This document shows, piece after piece, positions 44,889 to 53,409 of a stretch of DNA of 64,000 nt; the first letter of the stretch is position 1; each line of letters starts with the position of its first letter. The DNA is from CAVYWD01 sp963772225 (GTDB lineage: Bacteria; Myxococcota; Myxococcia; Myxococcales; UBA5297), in the NCBI GenBank assembly GCA_963772225.1, contig CAVYWD010000008.1, positions 372,001 to 436,000 of the forward strand, given 5' to 3'. The position numbers and the translations under genes are program-made. Below the pieces are notes generated by a model. It searched no databases. It was given only the letters and a program-made list of their open reading frames with translations, and was not told where the DNA came from.

Positions 44889-47651
44889 CTAGAGCCCCTT
44901 GCTCCATGTGTTGAACAGGTTCTGGTGATCCGCACCCGCGGTCGGGTGGCAGATCTCGCAACTTTCGACCTGTGCGCCGGTGACGGCCGAGGAGGAGGTC
45001 GTCGTCTGGCCAATGGTGTACATGAGGTAGGAAGTTACGTTGCTCAGGGTCGTGGCATCAGTCGACGTGACGGAGGTGCCATTCACGGTGGTGTGCGCGT
45101 AGAACGCCGAAAGCTTCGAGGCGTCGTCCGCGTTGATCATTTGGGCGCGGTGGCAAGCGCCGCATGCACGCTCGGCGGGGCCAGTGATCTGGGCGGGAAT
45201 GGTGTTCGGGATGTTACGGGTGCCTTTCGCGAAGGCAGAGGAGGCCGAGATGACTCCCGGCAGCGACTTGGCCTGGTCGGGGACGTTGTAGGTGACCGGA
45301 ACGGTCGCGCTCGATGTGGTGTGGCATGCCTCGCAGTTCAATGTTCCCGCAAAGTTCGGGAAGTTGCCATTGATGAAGTCGGCGTAGCGCAACTCTGTTG
45401 TCGCGTCAGTCATGTCGAGGCCAGTTTTGCCGCCAATGCTCTGGTGCTGCATTGAGTGCGCTGCGTGAATGAACGAGTCAATAGAGCGCGACTGCATTTC
45501 GAACGAGTTCGCGCCGACTCCAACCCAGTGGCATACACGGCAAGCGACCGGACCGGCGCTGCCATTGAGCGGGGCGTGGAAGGTTGTGCCGAGCGCGTCG
45601 TGGCACTTGTTGCACTTCGCCCAGTCGACGATCGCGGAGCCGGGCGGGCTTGTGTTGACCGCCCCGGACGGGATTTCGACGGCGAAAGTGGCGCCTGTGA
45701 CTGCGATGGGTGGGTCGTAGACGCCGGTGTTCTGGGTGCCCGGTGTCGTGTACTCCTTCGTGCTGATGTCTTTCGTCTGGTCGAGACCGATGGCAGGAAG
45801 GAGGTTGACCTGAACGCGTTTTACGATGCCCGCACTTATGAGATTCGCCCAGGTGCCGAGGTGGGCCGTGGCGGTCCAAGAAGTGACGTCGGGAGTGGTT
45901 GTCCCAGGGTCGAGCGCCAGGCGACTGGCGTTGTTGGACGATAGGCCAGTCGTGCGGCTCAACGCGCCGTCAGTGTACTCGAGGAGGCTGGTGCCGTCGG
46001 AGGCTGAACCGTGCCCGCTGACCACGAAGTCTTTGGTGTCGTAGCCGTAGAGCGAGATGCCGACGGTCGGCTTCACCTTGGCGTTGGTCACGGTTCCCGT
46101 GATGCTGAACGGGATCGTGAGTACGTTGCCGTCGCCGTCCCAAGTCGTGCTGCCGACGGTCACCTTGATGCTGTCCGACCAGCGCGTGCCTTTGGCGTCC
46201 GAGTAGATGGCCGTGTTGTAGCCGGCGTGCATTTTGCTGAACACCGGTGCGCCGAGGCCGTCGCCGCCGGTGTAGTGGCATTTGGTACACAGTGCGGGGT
46301 TCGCGGTGACACCGGTTTTGGTTGCGACAGTGGCATCGTCCGTCGCCTTGTAGAGATCGGCAGTCCCGCCGGACAAGAAAATGCTGTGCTGACTGGTGAC
46401 GCCCCTGTTTGCCCAGATAGCGGCGAGGGATGGCGCGCGGCCGCTGTCAACGCCGCCGGTGTAGCCGCCACTGGTCGAATCAATGGTCGTTAGGCCCGGG
46501 TTAGTGTCCTTGTTCAACTCAGGGCCAGAGACCGGGTGGCAGCTCTTGCAGACGGTGGGCACGAAGTTGTCGTTGCTGAGGATTTGGTCGACGTTGCCGG
46601 CATGGCAAGCCACGCAGTTCGACATGGACTGCGGATAGTTGAACTCCATCGAGTGCGAGTTGTGGACGTCGTTCATGAGGTTCATCGAATAGGCGTACTT
46701 GGTGACAACGGCTGCCGGCAGCTTTCCGTTGTTGCTCGCCAGGTCGGAAGCGTAATGCGCCGGATCGTCTGCCTTCACAAACCAATCCCCGTCCGAGCCA
46801 AGCTTCTGATCGGTGTGGCAGGCCTTGCACGAAACGAAGTTGTTGAGGCCGGAGACGACAGCCTCGCGATAGCCGTGCTTGGCGAAGGGCGTGCCGTGGC
46901 AGTTCTGGCACCCAGTGACGTTGGCGGCCGAGGTGTACGGAACGGCGCCGTAGACCTTGGACGCGCTGGCGACGTTGCCCGCGAGATAGTAGTTGTTGGT
47001 GCCCGGCGGCGCCGGAATCACGGATTTAGTGGTGACGTAGCCGTACACGAACGCGCTCGTTGAGGTCTCCACCGTGACGGGCGGGGTCGCTGCGGTGGCG
47101 GTGTATTGCGCGCCGTTGCCGTCGGCAGTGAAGCCCTTGAAGTGAATTCCGCTGAAGCCGAAAGTCTTCGTGGTGGTGAAGCTATCCGATGAAGCGTCAT
47201 AATAGCCCGCGGTGAAGGACGTCTTCCCGGCGGTATTCGCAAGGGTGTCGTCGCACACGGAGTTCGGGCAGAACAAAGCCGCCGGCTTAAGGGTGAAGGT
47301 CAGGGTAGCGGTGTTGGTTCCGTTCACCGGTGCTGTCACGACGCCGTCGATCGAGAGCGAGAGCTTGCCCGCGACGCCGCTCACCCCGTTGGCCCCATTC
47401 GTGCCGTTCGTGCCGTTCGTGCCGTTGGTTCCGTTCGTGCCGTTGCTCCCGTTGCTCCCGTTGCTTCCATTCGTGCCGTCGTTGACGGCGGCGCTCGTGC
47501 CGTCGCTGCAGGTGACGGTCGCGACGCCGGCGTCGTTCGTGGCGACGGTACACGACGAGCCGTTGGTGCCCGCTGACCCCTTACATGCCGATACAGCGAG
47601 TAAAGCCGCAAAGAGGACGGATGGCACTCTGATGCGTGATTTCAAATGCAT
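44889..47651 (-). CDS. OmcA/MtrC-family decaheme c-type cytochrome lipoprotein
   Basis: A 920-residue surface cytochrome. The start at 47651 has GGAGG ahead and gives a signal peptide ending in a lipobox (LLAVSAC). Ten CXXCH heme-binding motifs are present in order: CQNCH, CKACH, CVACH, CKSCH, CTKCH, CNKCH, CRVCH, CEACH, CGACH and CEICH, with extra histidines available as distal ligands. Two groups of five hemes are separated by a beta-rich domain, the layout of MtrC/OmcA proteins that pass electrons to minerals or other extracellular acceptors. An Asn/Gly tract of collagen-like NGx triplets (about residues 63-90) follows the lipobox region. No MtrA/MtrB partner genes are in the window. Confidence 0.9.
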   Translation of the reverse strand: MHLKSRIRVPSVLFAALLAVSACKGSAGTNGSSCTVATNDAGVATVTCSDGTSAAVNDGTNGSNGSNGSNGTNGTNGTNGTNGTNGANGVSGVAGKLSLSIDGVVTAPVNGTNTATLTFTLKPAALFCPNSVCDDTLANTAGKTSFTAGYYDASSDSFTTTKTFGFSGIHFKGFTADGNGAQYTATAATPPVTVETSTSAFVYGYVTTKSVIPAPPGTNNYYLAGNVASASKVYGAVPYTSAANVTGCQNCHGTPFAKHGYREAVVSGLNNFVSCKACHTDQKLGSDGDWFVKADDPAHYASDLASNNGKLPAAVVTKYAYSMNLMNDVHNSHSMEFNYPQSMSNCVACHAGNVDQILSNDNFVPTVCKSCHPVSGPELNKDTNPGLTTIDSTSGGYTGGVDSGRAPSLAAIWANRGVTSQHSIFLSGGTADLYKATDDATVATKTGVTANPALCTKCHYTGGDGLGAPVFSKMHAGYNTAIYSDAKGTRWSDSIKVTVGSTTWDGDGNVLTIPFSITGTVTNAKVKPTVGISLYGYDTKDFVVSGHGSASDGTSLLEYTDGALSRTTGLSSNNASRLALDPGTTTPDVTSWTATAHLGTWANLISAGIVKRVQVNLLPAIGLDQTKDISTKEYTTPGTQNTGVYDPPIAVTGATFAVEIPSGAVNTSPPGSAIVDWAKCNKCHDALGTTFHAPLNGSAGPVACRVCHWVGVGANSFEMQSRSIDSFIHAAHSMQHQSIGGKTGLDMTDATTELRYADFINGNFPNFAGTLNCEACHTTSSATVPVTYNVPDQAKSLPGVISASSAFAKGTRNIPNTIPAQITGPAERACGACHRAQMINADDASKLSAFYAHTTVNGTSVTSTDATTLSNVTSYLMYTIGQTTTSSSAVTGAQVESCEICHPTAGADHQNLFNTWSKGL

Positions 47652-48282
47652 TTCTTGCCTCCAGCTTCGAGTTGCTTCACGTGTTGGGAATGCCGAGGCG
47701 CCCTTCGTTCGTTCCATCGACGACACCGACCGATGCGTGCGAAGAGCCTGCAGACCGCCGAGTCGGCCTGCACCTCCACGGCGCGCAGAGCCTACGCCGA
47801 AAAATCAACAGAAGGGAGTGGGAAACGACTCTTCCCCTCACCAGGGTCGGCGGGCACCGCGCGACGCCCTTTGACTGGGGCCGGCGCGCCCGGATTGGGA
47901 TGTCATGAAATTGACGCGAAATTGCGTCCAGGTATGATTGCCGGGCGCGCTGCAAGTGACAATAGTGTCCGGCTGGCCCGGGCTCGCGGGTCCCGAACCT
48001 GCGCGTTTGTTAGAGCGCAGAAGGCGCACTCGTCCGATTTTCCTAGGGGTTGGCGGGGAACGCACCCCTCCATCGAGCAGCTTCTCGGAGTGGCAGGCCC
48101 GGCTCCAAAGGATCGCGGAGGGAGCAATCGCCGAAGGCTTGGCCGGGCCTCAGGCGGGCCTCGAGCCGCCCCTCGGGTCACGCCACCCGCAAGGCGAGTC
48201 GGGAGGCGCTCGGCCCCGAGCCCTCATCGTCCTGAGGCGCCTCCCCAGGTCCGCCGCGCAAGGATCCCCGCGCCTTCGTCGC
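47652..48282. other. intergenic region between decaheme cytochrome and glnB
   Basis: About 630 bases with no convincing protein-coding frame; the minus-strand promoter of the cytochrome gene should lie in the first 300. The one clear signal is a plus-strand promoter-like pair at 47911-47938, pointing into the unannotated part ahead of the convergent glnB 3' end. Confidence 0.4.
47911..47938 (+). promoter_or_regulatory. sigma-70-like promoter with overlapping dyad
   Basis: TTGACG and TATGAT boxes stand 16 bases apart, close to the housekeeping consensus. The interval includes a dyad (gacgc...gcgtc around aaatt) that could be an operator. No gene follows on this strand before 48282, so it may drive a non-coding RNA, or it may be chance. 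Confidence 0.4.
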
Positions 48283-48621
48283 CTACAGCGCGTCCGGACC
48301 CGACTCGCCGGTGCGGATGCGGACCGTCCCGCCGAGCTCGAGCACGAAGATCTTCCCGTCGCCGATCTTCCCGGTCCGGGCCGCCCGCGTAATGGTCTCC
48401 AACACTTGCGGAAGCTGCGCGTCGTCGATAGCGAGCTCAATCTTCGCCTTGGGCACGAAATCGACCTGATACTCCGCGCCCCGATAAATCTCCGTGTGTC
48501 CCCGCTGCCTGCCGTAGCCTTTGGTCTCGGTCACGGTCATGCCCGCAATGCCGAGGGCGTTGAGCGCTTGCCGAACTTCGTCGAGGCGGTTCGGCTTGAC
48601 GATGGCGATGACGAATTTCAT
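48283..48621 (-). CDS. glnB: nitrogen regulatory protein P-II
   Basis: A 112-residue PII signal protein that senses 2-oxoglutarate and ATP/ADP and controls nitrogen metabolism. The T-loop with the uridylylation residue Tyr51 reads GRQRGHTEIYRGAEYQVDF, preceded by GMTVTETKGYG, and the C-terminal signature is TGKIGDGKIFVLEL. The ATG at 48621 gives a protein of exact family length. No glnA or amtB is adjacent, so GlnB versus GlnK cannot be settled from context. Confidence 0.94.
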   Translation of the reverse strand: MKFVIAIVKPNRLDEVRQALNALGIAGMTVTETKGYGRQRGHTEIYRGAEYQVDFVPKAKIELAIDDAQLPQVLETITRAARTGKIGDGKIFVLELGGTVRIRTGESGPDAL

Positions 48622-48851
48622 AGGGGTTCCTTTCGCAGCGGGCGGAGCGGCCCTCGACGCCTCGGGCTTTCGCAAGGCTCCACGTCGCACCGGGTTTCTC
48701 GCCACCCTACGCGACCGGGAATGGGCGAGGAGCGCCCGCGACCTCCCGACAGCGCGGCGGCCGCTCCGAGGGAACGAATCGTCTCGCCGAAAGGTCGAAG
48801 ACTCCCCGCCCGGAGGTCGGCCAAGCGCATCGGCTCGAGGGAAATTCGCTT

Positions 48852-49961
48852 CTAAGAGGAGGCGGCGAGCCATCGCGCGGGGGCGAGCAGCGCGGCAAGC
48901 GGATGCGGCGCGCCCTGGACCCGCTTCGCCGCGAGCTCACCCGCGCCCACGCCCGCGGTCATCCCGTGGCCGCCCAGGCCCGAGAGCCAGTGGAGCCCCG
49001 CCACTCGAGGGTCAGGCCCTGCCACCAGGCCGCGGTCGGGGGCGAACGTCCTCAGGCACGCCCATCCCCGCCGCACCGAAGCGTCGCTGAGCGCCGGCGC
49101 CACGCGCGCGAGCTTCTCCGCCAAGAGCTCCAGCGCCCGCGGCGACTCGGGAGGCAGGCACGGCGCGAAGGCGTCCTCGTCGCAAGGGCTGGCGAGGGCG
49201 CCGCCCGACTCGGGCCGGTAGTAGACCTCGTCCTCATCAACGCACCAGGCGATGGGCGAGTCCGGAGGCAGCGGCACGCGCGGCGAAATCTGCGCCAGGT
49301 GCCGCCGCATGGGCGCAAGAGGAAGCGCCGCCCCCGCCCCTTCGCCCAGCCCCGCGGACCAAGCCCCGGCCGCGATGACCACCGCGCCCGCCCCGAGGAC
49401 CTCGCCGCTCGCGAGCCGCACTCCGGCGACCCGGCCGCCGCGCACTTCCACGGCCTCGGCCGGCGCGCTCAACAGGAGGCGGGCGCCGCTGCGCCGCGCG
49501 GCCTCTGCCAGCCCGGAGGTGATCGCGTGGATGTCCATCACCCCGTCTCCCGGAATGTGGATGCCCACCGCCGCCGTGCCCCCGGCGAGCGGCGGGGAGC
49601 GCCGAACGAGCTCCGGCCGCTCCAGCACCGCGTGCTGCACGCCGTTCGCTCGCGCCACTGCCAGCAGCGGCTCGAGCGAGCGCGCCGACCGCGCCACGAG
49701 GAGCTGGCCGGTCTCGCGGAGCCAGGCGCCGCGCGGCAGCAGCTCGTCGATGAGCTCCCGGCTGCGCAGCGCGAGGGCGGGCACCCCGGCCGACAGGTCG
49801 AGCACCCGGAAGATGGCGGCGTTCCGCCCGGAGCTATGGGAGGCGAAGAGCGCCTCGCGCTCGACGAGCGCGACCGCGCCGGCGCGCGAGCGCGAAAGGC
49901 TCCAGGCGACGGACAGCCCGGCAATCCCCCCACCGATGACGACGACGTCGGCGGTTTTCAC
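48852..49961 (-). CDS. FAD-dependent oxidoreductase of the DAO family (glycine/D-amino-acid oxidase-like)
   Basis: A 369-residue flavoprotein. The FAD-binding motif is ADVVVIGGGIAGLSVAWSLS at the N-terminus, followed by SHSSGRNAAIFR, which resembles the glycine oxidase/sarcosine oxidase FAD-contact segment. The C-terminal flavin segment is GLHWLSGLGGHGMTAGVGAGELAA. I prefer the GTG at 49961 (VKTADVVVIGGG); an earlier in-frame start would add 16 unrelated residues. The substrate is probably a small amine or imino acid, not more precise. No neighbour suggests a pathway. Confidence 0.83.
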   Translation of the reverse strand: MKTADVVVIGGGIAGLSVAWSLSRSRAGAVALVEREALFASHSSGRNAAIFRVLDLSAGVPALALRSRELIDELLPRGAWLRETGQLLVARSARSLEPLLAVARANGVQHAVLERPELVRRSPPLAGGTAAVGIHIPGDGVMDIHAITSGLAEAARRSGARLLLSAPAEAVEVRGGRVAGVRLASGEVLGAGAVVIAAGAWSAGLGEGAGAALPLAPMRRHLAQISPRVPLPPDSPIAWCVDEDEVYYRPESGGALASPCDEDAFAPCLPPESPRALELLAEKLARVAPALSDASVRRGWACLRTFAPDRGLVAGPDPRVAGLHWLSGLGGHGMTAGVGAGELAAKRVQGAPHPLAALLAPARWLAASS

Positions 49962-50003
49962 GGGCGGGGAATCTAGCAGGTTCGAGACCTGAAGTCGCAG
50001 AGA

Positions 50004-50042
50004 CCTCATCCCCCGACCCCTGCCCCGCTCGCGGGGCAGGGG
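50004..50042 (+). repeat. REP-like inverted repeat, left boundary of the DUF559 unit
   Basis: A 39-bp sequence starting cctcatcccccg and containing the palindrome gccccgctcgcggggc. Its inverted partner at 50500-50538 matches at 36 of 39 positions. It lies downstream of the FAD oxidoreductase start region and ahead of the DUF559 gene. Confidence 0.8.
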
Positions 50043-50117
50043 AGTGCCGACCGCAAGGCTTTGCTCCGGCTGCGGCGCGTCGGACTGCTCGGGTACTGTG
50101 GATTTGGGGGGAAAGTC

Positions 50118-50672
50118 ATGAAACAGGGCATCGAGATCGGCGGTTTCCGCTACCGGCAGGCGGTCGAGCGCGCGCGAGATTTCCGCCGGTCGCCAACCCG
50201 AACAGAAGCAGCGATGTGGGAGGCGCTTCGCTCAAGAAGACTCTCAGGGCTCAAGTTCAGGCGACAGCACCCTGTCGGGCCATTCTGCCTAGACTTCTAC
50301 TGTCCGGAGCATCGGCTGGCCGTAGAGATCGACGGGCCGGTCCACGAACACCAATCGGAGCAGGACGACCTCAGGCAAAGACAGATCGAGGAACAAAACA
50401 TCCGGTTCGTGCGACTAACCAACGCCGAAGTAGAAAAGGACCTAAAAGAAGCACTCGCAAAGATCCTCCGAGTCGTCGCCCAAGTCCCGCGCCGAGTCAC
50501 CCCTTCCCCGCGAGCGGGGAAGGGGACGGGGGATGAGGCACCAAAAACCCCGCATACCCAACGACGCTCGAGAAGTCCTGGCTCGCCTCACCCGAGTGGC
50601 CGTAGCGCACCAGCCGCGCGCGTCGGGCGCCGAGTGCGCGCGCCGCCGCCAGCACCGCCGCGGTGGGAATGA
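50118..50672 (+). CDS. DUF559 (Vsr-like) endonuclease-domain protein
   Basis: A 184-residue product; the DUF559 core is about residues 10-120. Markers are ARDFRRSPTRTEAAMWEALR, LSGLKFRRQHPVGPFCLDFYCPEHRLAVEIDGPVH (catalytic-like Asp/Glu pattern of the restriction-endonuclease fold) and QNIRFVRLTNAEV. After residue 126 the frame runs into the right inverted repeat and then the antisense of the next gene (PSPRAGKG and beyond), so the natural C-terminus has probably been replaced. ATG chosen at 50118. The gene is enclosed by a pair of 39-bp inverted repeats, which suggests a small mobile unit. Confidence 0.82.
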   Translation: MKQGIEIGGFRYRQAVERARDFRRSPTRTEAAMWEALRSRRLSGLKFRRQHPVGPFCLDFYCPEHRLAVEIDGPVHEHQSEQDDLRQRQIEEQNIRFVRLTNAEVEKDLKEALAKILRVVAQVPRRVTPSPRAGKGTGDEAPKTPHTQRRSRSPGSPHPSGRSAPAARVGRRVRAPPPAPPRWE

Positions 50673-51336
50673 AGCCGCACATCGAGAGACTCCGCTCCTG
50701 CACGACGCGGTAGAGCCCCTCGGGGTCCACCTGCTCGATGCGCTCGATGGCCAGCGCGTCGAGCTCCCGCGCTTCGTCCGCCGGCAGGTAGTGGGACATG
50801 TCCGTGGACGCCACGAGCAGCACCTCGCCGCCCCTCTGGCGGACGACCTCTGCGAGGGCCTCGCCGAGCGCGACGCACTCGAGCGAGCTCAGCCGGGCGA
50901 GGCAGATGGGAACCACGGCCACCGACGGGTTGCGAGCCCGCAGGAAAGGAAGCTGTACCTCGACGGCGTGCTCCGCCGCGTGTGCCGCCGCGTCCTCGGT
51001 GAGCCCCGCGCGCTCGGCGAGCTCCGCGGCGAGCTCCTCGTCCACCGGCACGTCCCCGCCCGGAAGTGCCCAAAGGCCCCTGGGCCAGAGCGAGCGCCGC
51101 GCCCCGAGACCGGTGTGGTTGGGGCAGAGCACCACGGCGCTCGCGGGGACCTCCACCTGGGCGTAGGTCGCTCCCGCCACGGGGCCGCTGTACGCGTAGC
51201 CCGCGTGCGGCGCTACTACCGCGAGCGCTCGCCTCGGCCGCACCTCGCCCAGGTGCCGGGCCACTTCGCGCGCGAGCGCAGCCGGGCTCAGAGGATAGAA
51301 CTGGCCCGCCACCGCGGGCTGGCGCATCGCGAACAT
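50497..51336 (-). CDS. amrB: AmmeMemoRadiSam system protein B (MEMO1 family)
   Basis: A 279-residue MEMO1-type protein related to extradiol dioxygenases. Conserved points are RQPAVAGQFYP at the start, VAPHAGYAYSGPVAGATY, CPNHTG, the EHAVEVQLPFL segment and ASTDMSHYLP. The last 13 residues (PHPPSPSPLAGKG) and the stop are encoded by the REP-like repeat at 50500-50538, so the C-terminus was altered by that repeat. Its 3' end overlaps the DUF559 reading frame on the other strand by 176 bases. It is followed in operon order after amrS. Confidence 0.9.
   Translation of the reverse strand: MFAMRQPAVAGQFYPLSPAALAREVARHLGEVRPRRALAVVAPHAGYAYSGPVAGATYAQVEVPASAVVLCPNHTGLGARRSLWPRGLWALPGGDVPVDEELAAELAERAGLTEDAAAHAAEHAVEVQLPFLRARNPSVAVVPICLARLSSLECVALGEALAEVVRQRGGEVLLVASTDMSHYLPADEARELDALAIERIEQVDPEGLYRVVQERSLSMCGFIPTAAVLAAARALGARRARLVRYGHSGEASQDFSSVVGYAGFLVPHPPSPSPLAGKG
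50500..50538 (-). repeat. REP-like inverted repeat, right boundary of the DUF559 unit
   Basis: On the minus strand it reads cctcatcccccgtccccttc and onward, 36 of 39 bases identical with the left repeat at 50004-50042. It forms a hairpin around ccccgctcgcgggg and contributes the end of the amrB coding frame. Confidence 0.8.
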
Positions 51337-51394
51337 CGCTCAGGCCTTTCAGTCGACGAGCTTCGCTTTCCCTCCTACCAATGGTACTGCCGGC

Positions 51395-52462
51395 TCACAG
51401 CAGCCCGTAGCGGGAGCCCTCGGAGCTCTCGCTCGAGCGGGCGTCGAAGACGCCGGGGATGGCCGCCGAGCACCGGGGGCAGTGGCCTCCTGTCGCCGCC
51501 AGCCGGTTTCGGAGCACTGCGTGCCAGCGGCGCTCGACGAGCGGCTCGCCGCAGGCGGGGCAGTCGGTGCGCTCGCCCTCGTCGTCTTGCACGTTGCCCA
51601 CGTAGACGAAGCGCAGGCCCTCGGCCCGGGCGATCTGCCGGGCGCGCAAGAGCGACGCGGCGGAGGTCGGCTGGACGTCGCGCAGCCGGTAGTCGGGGTG
51701 GAAGGCGGTGAAGTGCAGGGGAACGTCGCGGCCCACGTGCGCGGCGATCCACCGGCACTCGGCCGAAAGCTCCGCGTCGCCGTCGTTGTGGCCGGGGATG
51801 AGGAGCGTCGTCAGCTCGACCCAGACGCCGCGGCGCACCGCGTGCTCGATGGTCGAGAGGACCGGCTCCAGGTGGGCGAGCGCGAGCTTCTGGTAGAAGC
51901 GGTCGGTGAAGGCTTTGAGGTCGATGTTCGCGGCTTGGACATTCGCGTAGAGGTCGTCGCGCGCCGCGCCCTGCGTGTAGCCCGCGGTCACGGCGACGGC
52001 GGCGATGCCTCGCTCGCGGCAGGCGCGCGCGGCGTCCACCGCGTACTCCACGAAGACCGTCGGGTCGTTGTAGGTGAACGCGACCGAGAAGCAGCCCTCG
52101 GTCTCCGCGAGCGAGGGCACTTCGTCCGGCGCGAGCGACATCGAGCGGCCGTGGAGCGAGCGGGCCTTGGAGAGGTCCCAGTTCTGGCAGAACTGGCAGC
52201 CCAGGTTGCACCCCGCGGTGCCCAGACTGAGGATGCGCGTGCCCGGCAAGAAGTGGAACAAGGGCTTCTTTTCGATGGGGTCGACCGCCACCGCGTTCGG
52301 CCGGCCATAGGCGAGGCTGACGAGCGCGCCGCGCTCGTTCATGCGCACGAAGCAGAAGCCGTGCTGGCCCTCGCGCAGCGAGCAGCCCCGCGGGCACGCG
52401 TCGCAGATCACGCGGTCGCCGCGCGTGTGAAAGTACCTGGCGACGTGCGCCGCCTCGGACAT
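51395..52462 (-). CDS. amrS: AmmeMemoRadiSam system radical SAM enzyme
   Basis: A 355-residue radical SAM enzyme related to pyruvate-formate-lyase activating enzymes. An N-terminal Cys group (ICDACPRGCSLREGQHGFC) precedes the cluster motif GTAGCNLGCQFCQNW; later LTTLLIPGHND and HFTAFHPDYRL are typical of AmrS. A C-terminal zinc-ribbon-like region has paired cysteines (CPACGEPLVERRWHAVL ... GGHCPRCSAAIPG). The ATG at 52462 has GGAGAA at good distance; an earlier ATG would add eight residues. amrS and amrB are adjacent, the third common partner AmrA (AMMECR1) is not in the window. Confidence 0.92.
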   Translation of the reverse strand: MSEAAHVARYFHTRGDRVICDACPRGCSLREGQHGFCFVRMNERGALVSLAYGRPNAVAVDPIEKKPLFHFLPGTRILSLGTAGCNLGCQFCQNWDLSKARSLHGRSMSLAPDEVPSLAETEGCFSVAFTYNDPTVFVEYAVDAARACRERGIAAVAVTAGYTQGAARDDLYANVQAANIDLKAFTDRFYQKLALAHLEPVLSTIEHAVRRGVWVELTTLLIPGHNDGDAELSAECRWIAAHVGRDVPLHFTAFHPDYRLRDVQPTSAASLLRARQIARAEGLRFVYVGNVQDDEGERTDCPACGEPLVERRWHAVLRNRLAATGGHCPRCSAAIPGVFDARSSESSEGSRYGLL

Positions 52463-52567
52463 GGGCCGTTCTCCTTGGGGAGACATTTTCCTCCTAAGTC
52501 AACAGCCGGCCGATCATCGGCCATTCGCCGCGCGACAGGCACTTCTCTCGGCTACCCTTGAGGCCGC

Positions 52568-53143
52568 ATGCGCTTGCCCAGACCCGGCCGCCTCATCCGC
52601 GCCGTCGGCTTCGACGACGCGCCCTTCGCGCGCCGCGCGGGCGCCGCGGTGTTCGTCGCCGGGGCCGTCTGCGCCGGCACGCGCTTCGAGGGCCTCGTCT
52701 GGGGAAGAGTCCGCCGCGACGGCTGGAACGCCACCGACGAGCTCTGCCGCTTGCTCCTGAACAAGAAGTTCCTCCCGCAGCTCCACATGGTGCTCCTGGA
52801 CGGCATCGCCTTCGGCGGCCTCAACGTGGTCGACCTGGCGGCGCTCTCGGCGCGGCTCGACCGACCGTGCATCGCGGTGATGCGCCGCCCGCCCGACTTG
52901 GGCGCGATGGAGCGCGCGGTCCGCCACCTCCCGGGCGCGGAGCGCAGGCTCGCGGTCATCCGCCGAGCGGGCGAGGTTTGTGCCAGGGCGCCGTTTGTGT
53001 TCCAGGCGCGGGGCATCGAGCCGGGCGAGGCCGCGGAGGCTCTCGCTCGGCTGACCGACCGAGGGAACGTCCCGGAGGCGCTGCGGCTAGCGCACCTCAT
53101 CGGCGCGGCGGTGCGCACCGGGGAGAGCGGGCGGAGGGCGTAG
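52568..53143 (+). CDS. DUF99 family protein
   Basis: A 191-residue protein of the DUF99 family, related to endonuclease V by fold. Diagnostic stretches are RAVGFDDAPF at the N-terminus, WNATDELCRLL, LHMVLLDGIAFGGLNVVDL and PCIAVMRRPPDLGAME. Family members are described as possible deoxyuridine-type endonucleases; I cannot confirm the activity here. It diverges from amrS. Confidence 0.82.
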   Translation: MRLPRPGRLIRAVGFDDAPFARRAGAAVFVAGAVCAGTRFEGLVWGRVRRDGWNATDELCRLLLNKKFLPQLHMVLLDGIAFGGLNVVDLAALSARLDRPCIAVMRRPPDLGAMERAVRHLPGAERRLAVIRRAGEVCARAPFVFQARGIEPGEAAEALARLTDRGNVPEALRLAHLIGAAVRTGESGRRA

Positions 53144-53409
53144 GCCGAATACCGAGAGGTCGCGGGATATCTTGGCGCCGTGCCGAATTTGTCGCGCAAA
53201 CCCTCATTCATTGATTCGAGGCAGGTCGGAACGAATCGCGGAACCCACGAGCCTCGGCAATGATGGCCGACCCGCCGCACAGAATCGTCGACCTGGACAG
53301 CGCGAAGGGCGCCGGAGTACGGTCCGCCGCCTGGGGCCCGTGAGCTGGCGCACCGAGGGGGCCTCGCGAGGGCGAGCAGCGAGGCTGCTCCGAAACTTCC
53401 GGGGATTCC

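Noticed and set aside
47389..47480. Possible CRISPR or minisatellite array
   Set aside because: The 9-bp units code for NGx triplets in frame in the decaheme gene and have no spacers.
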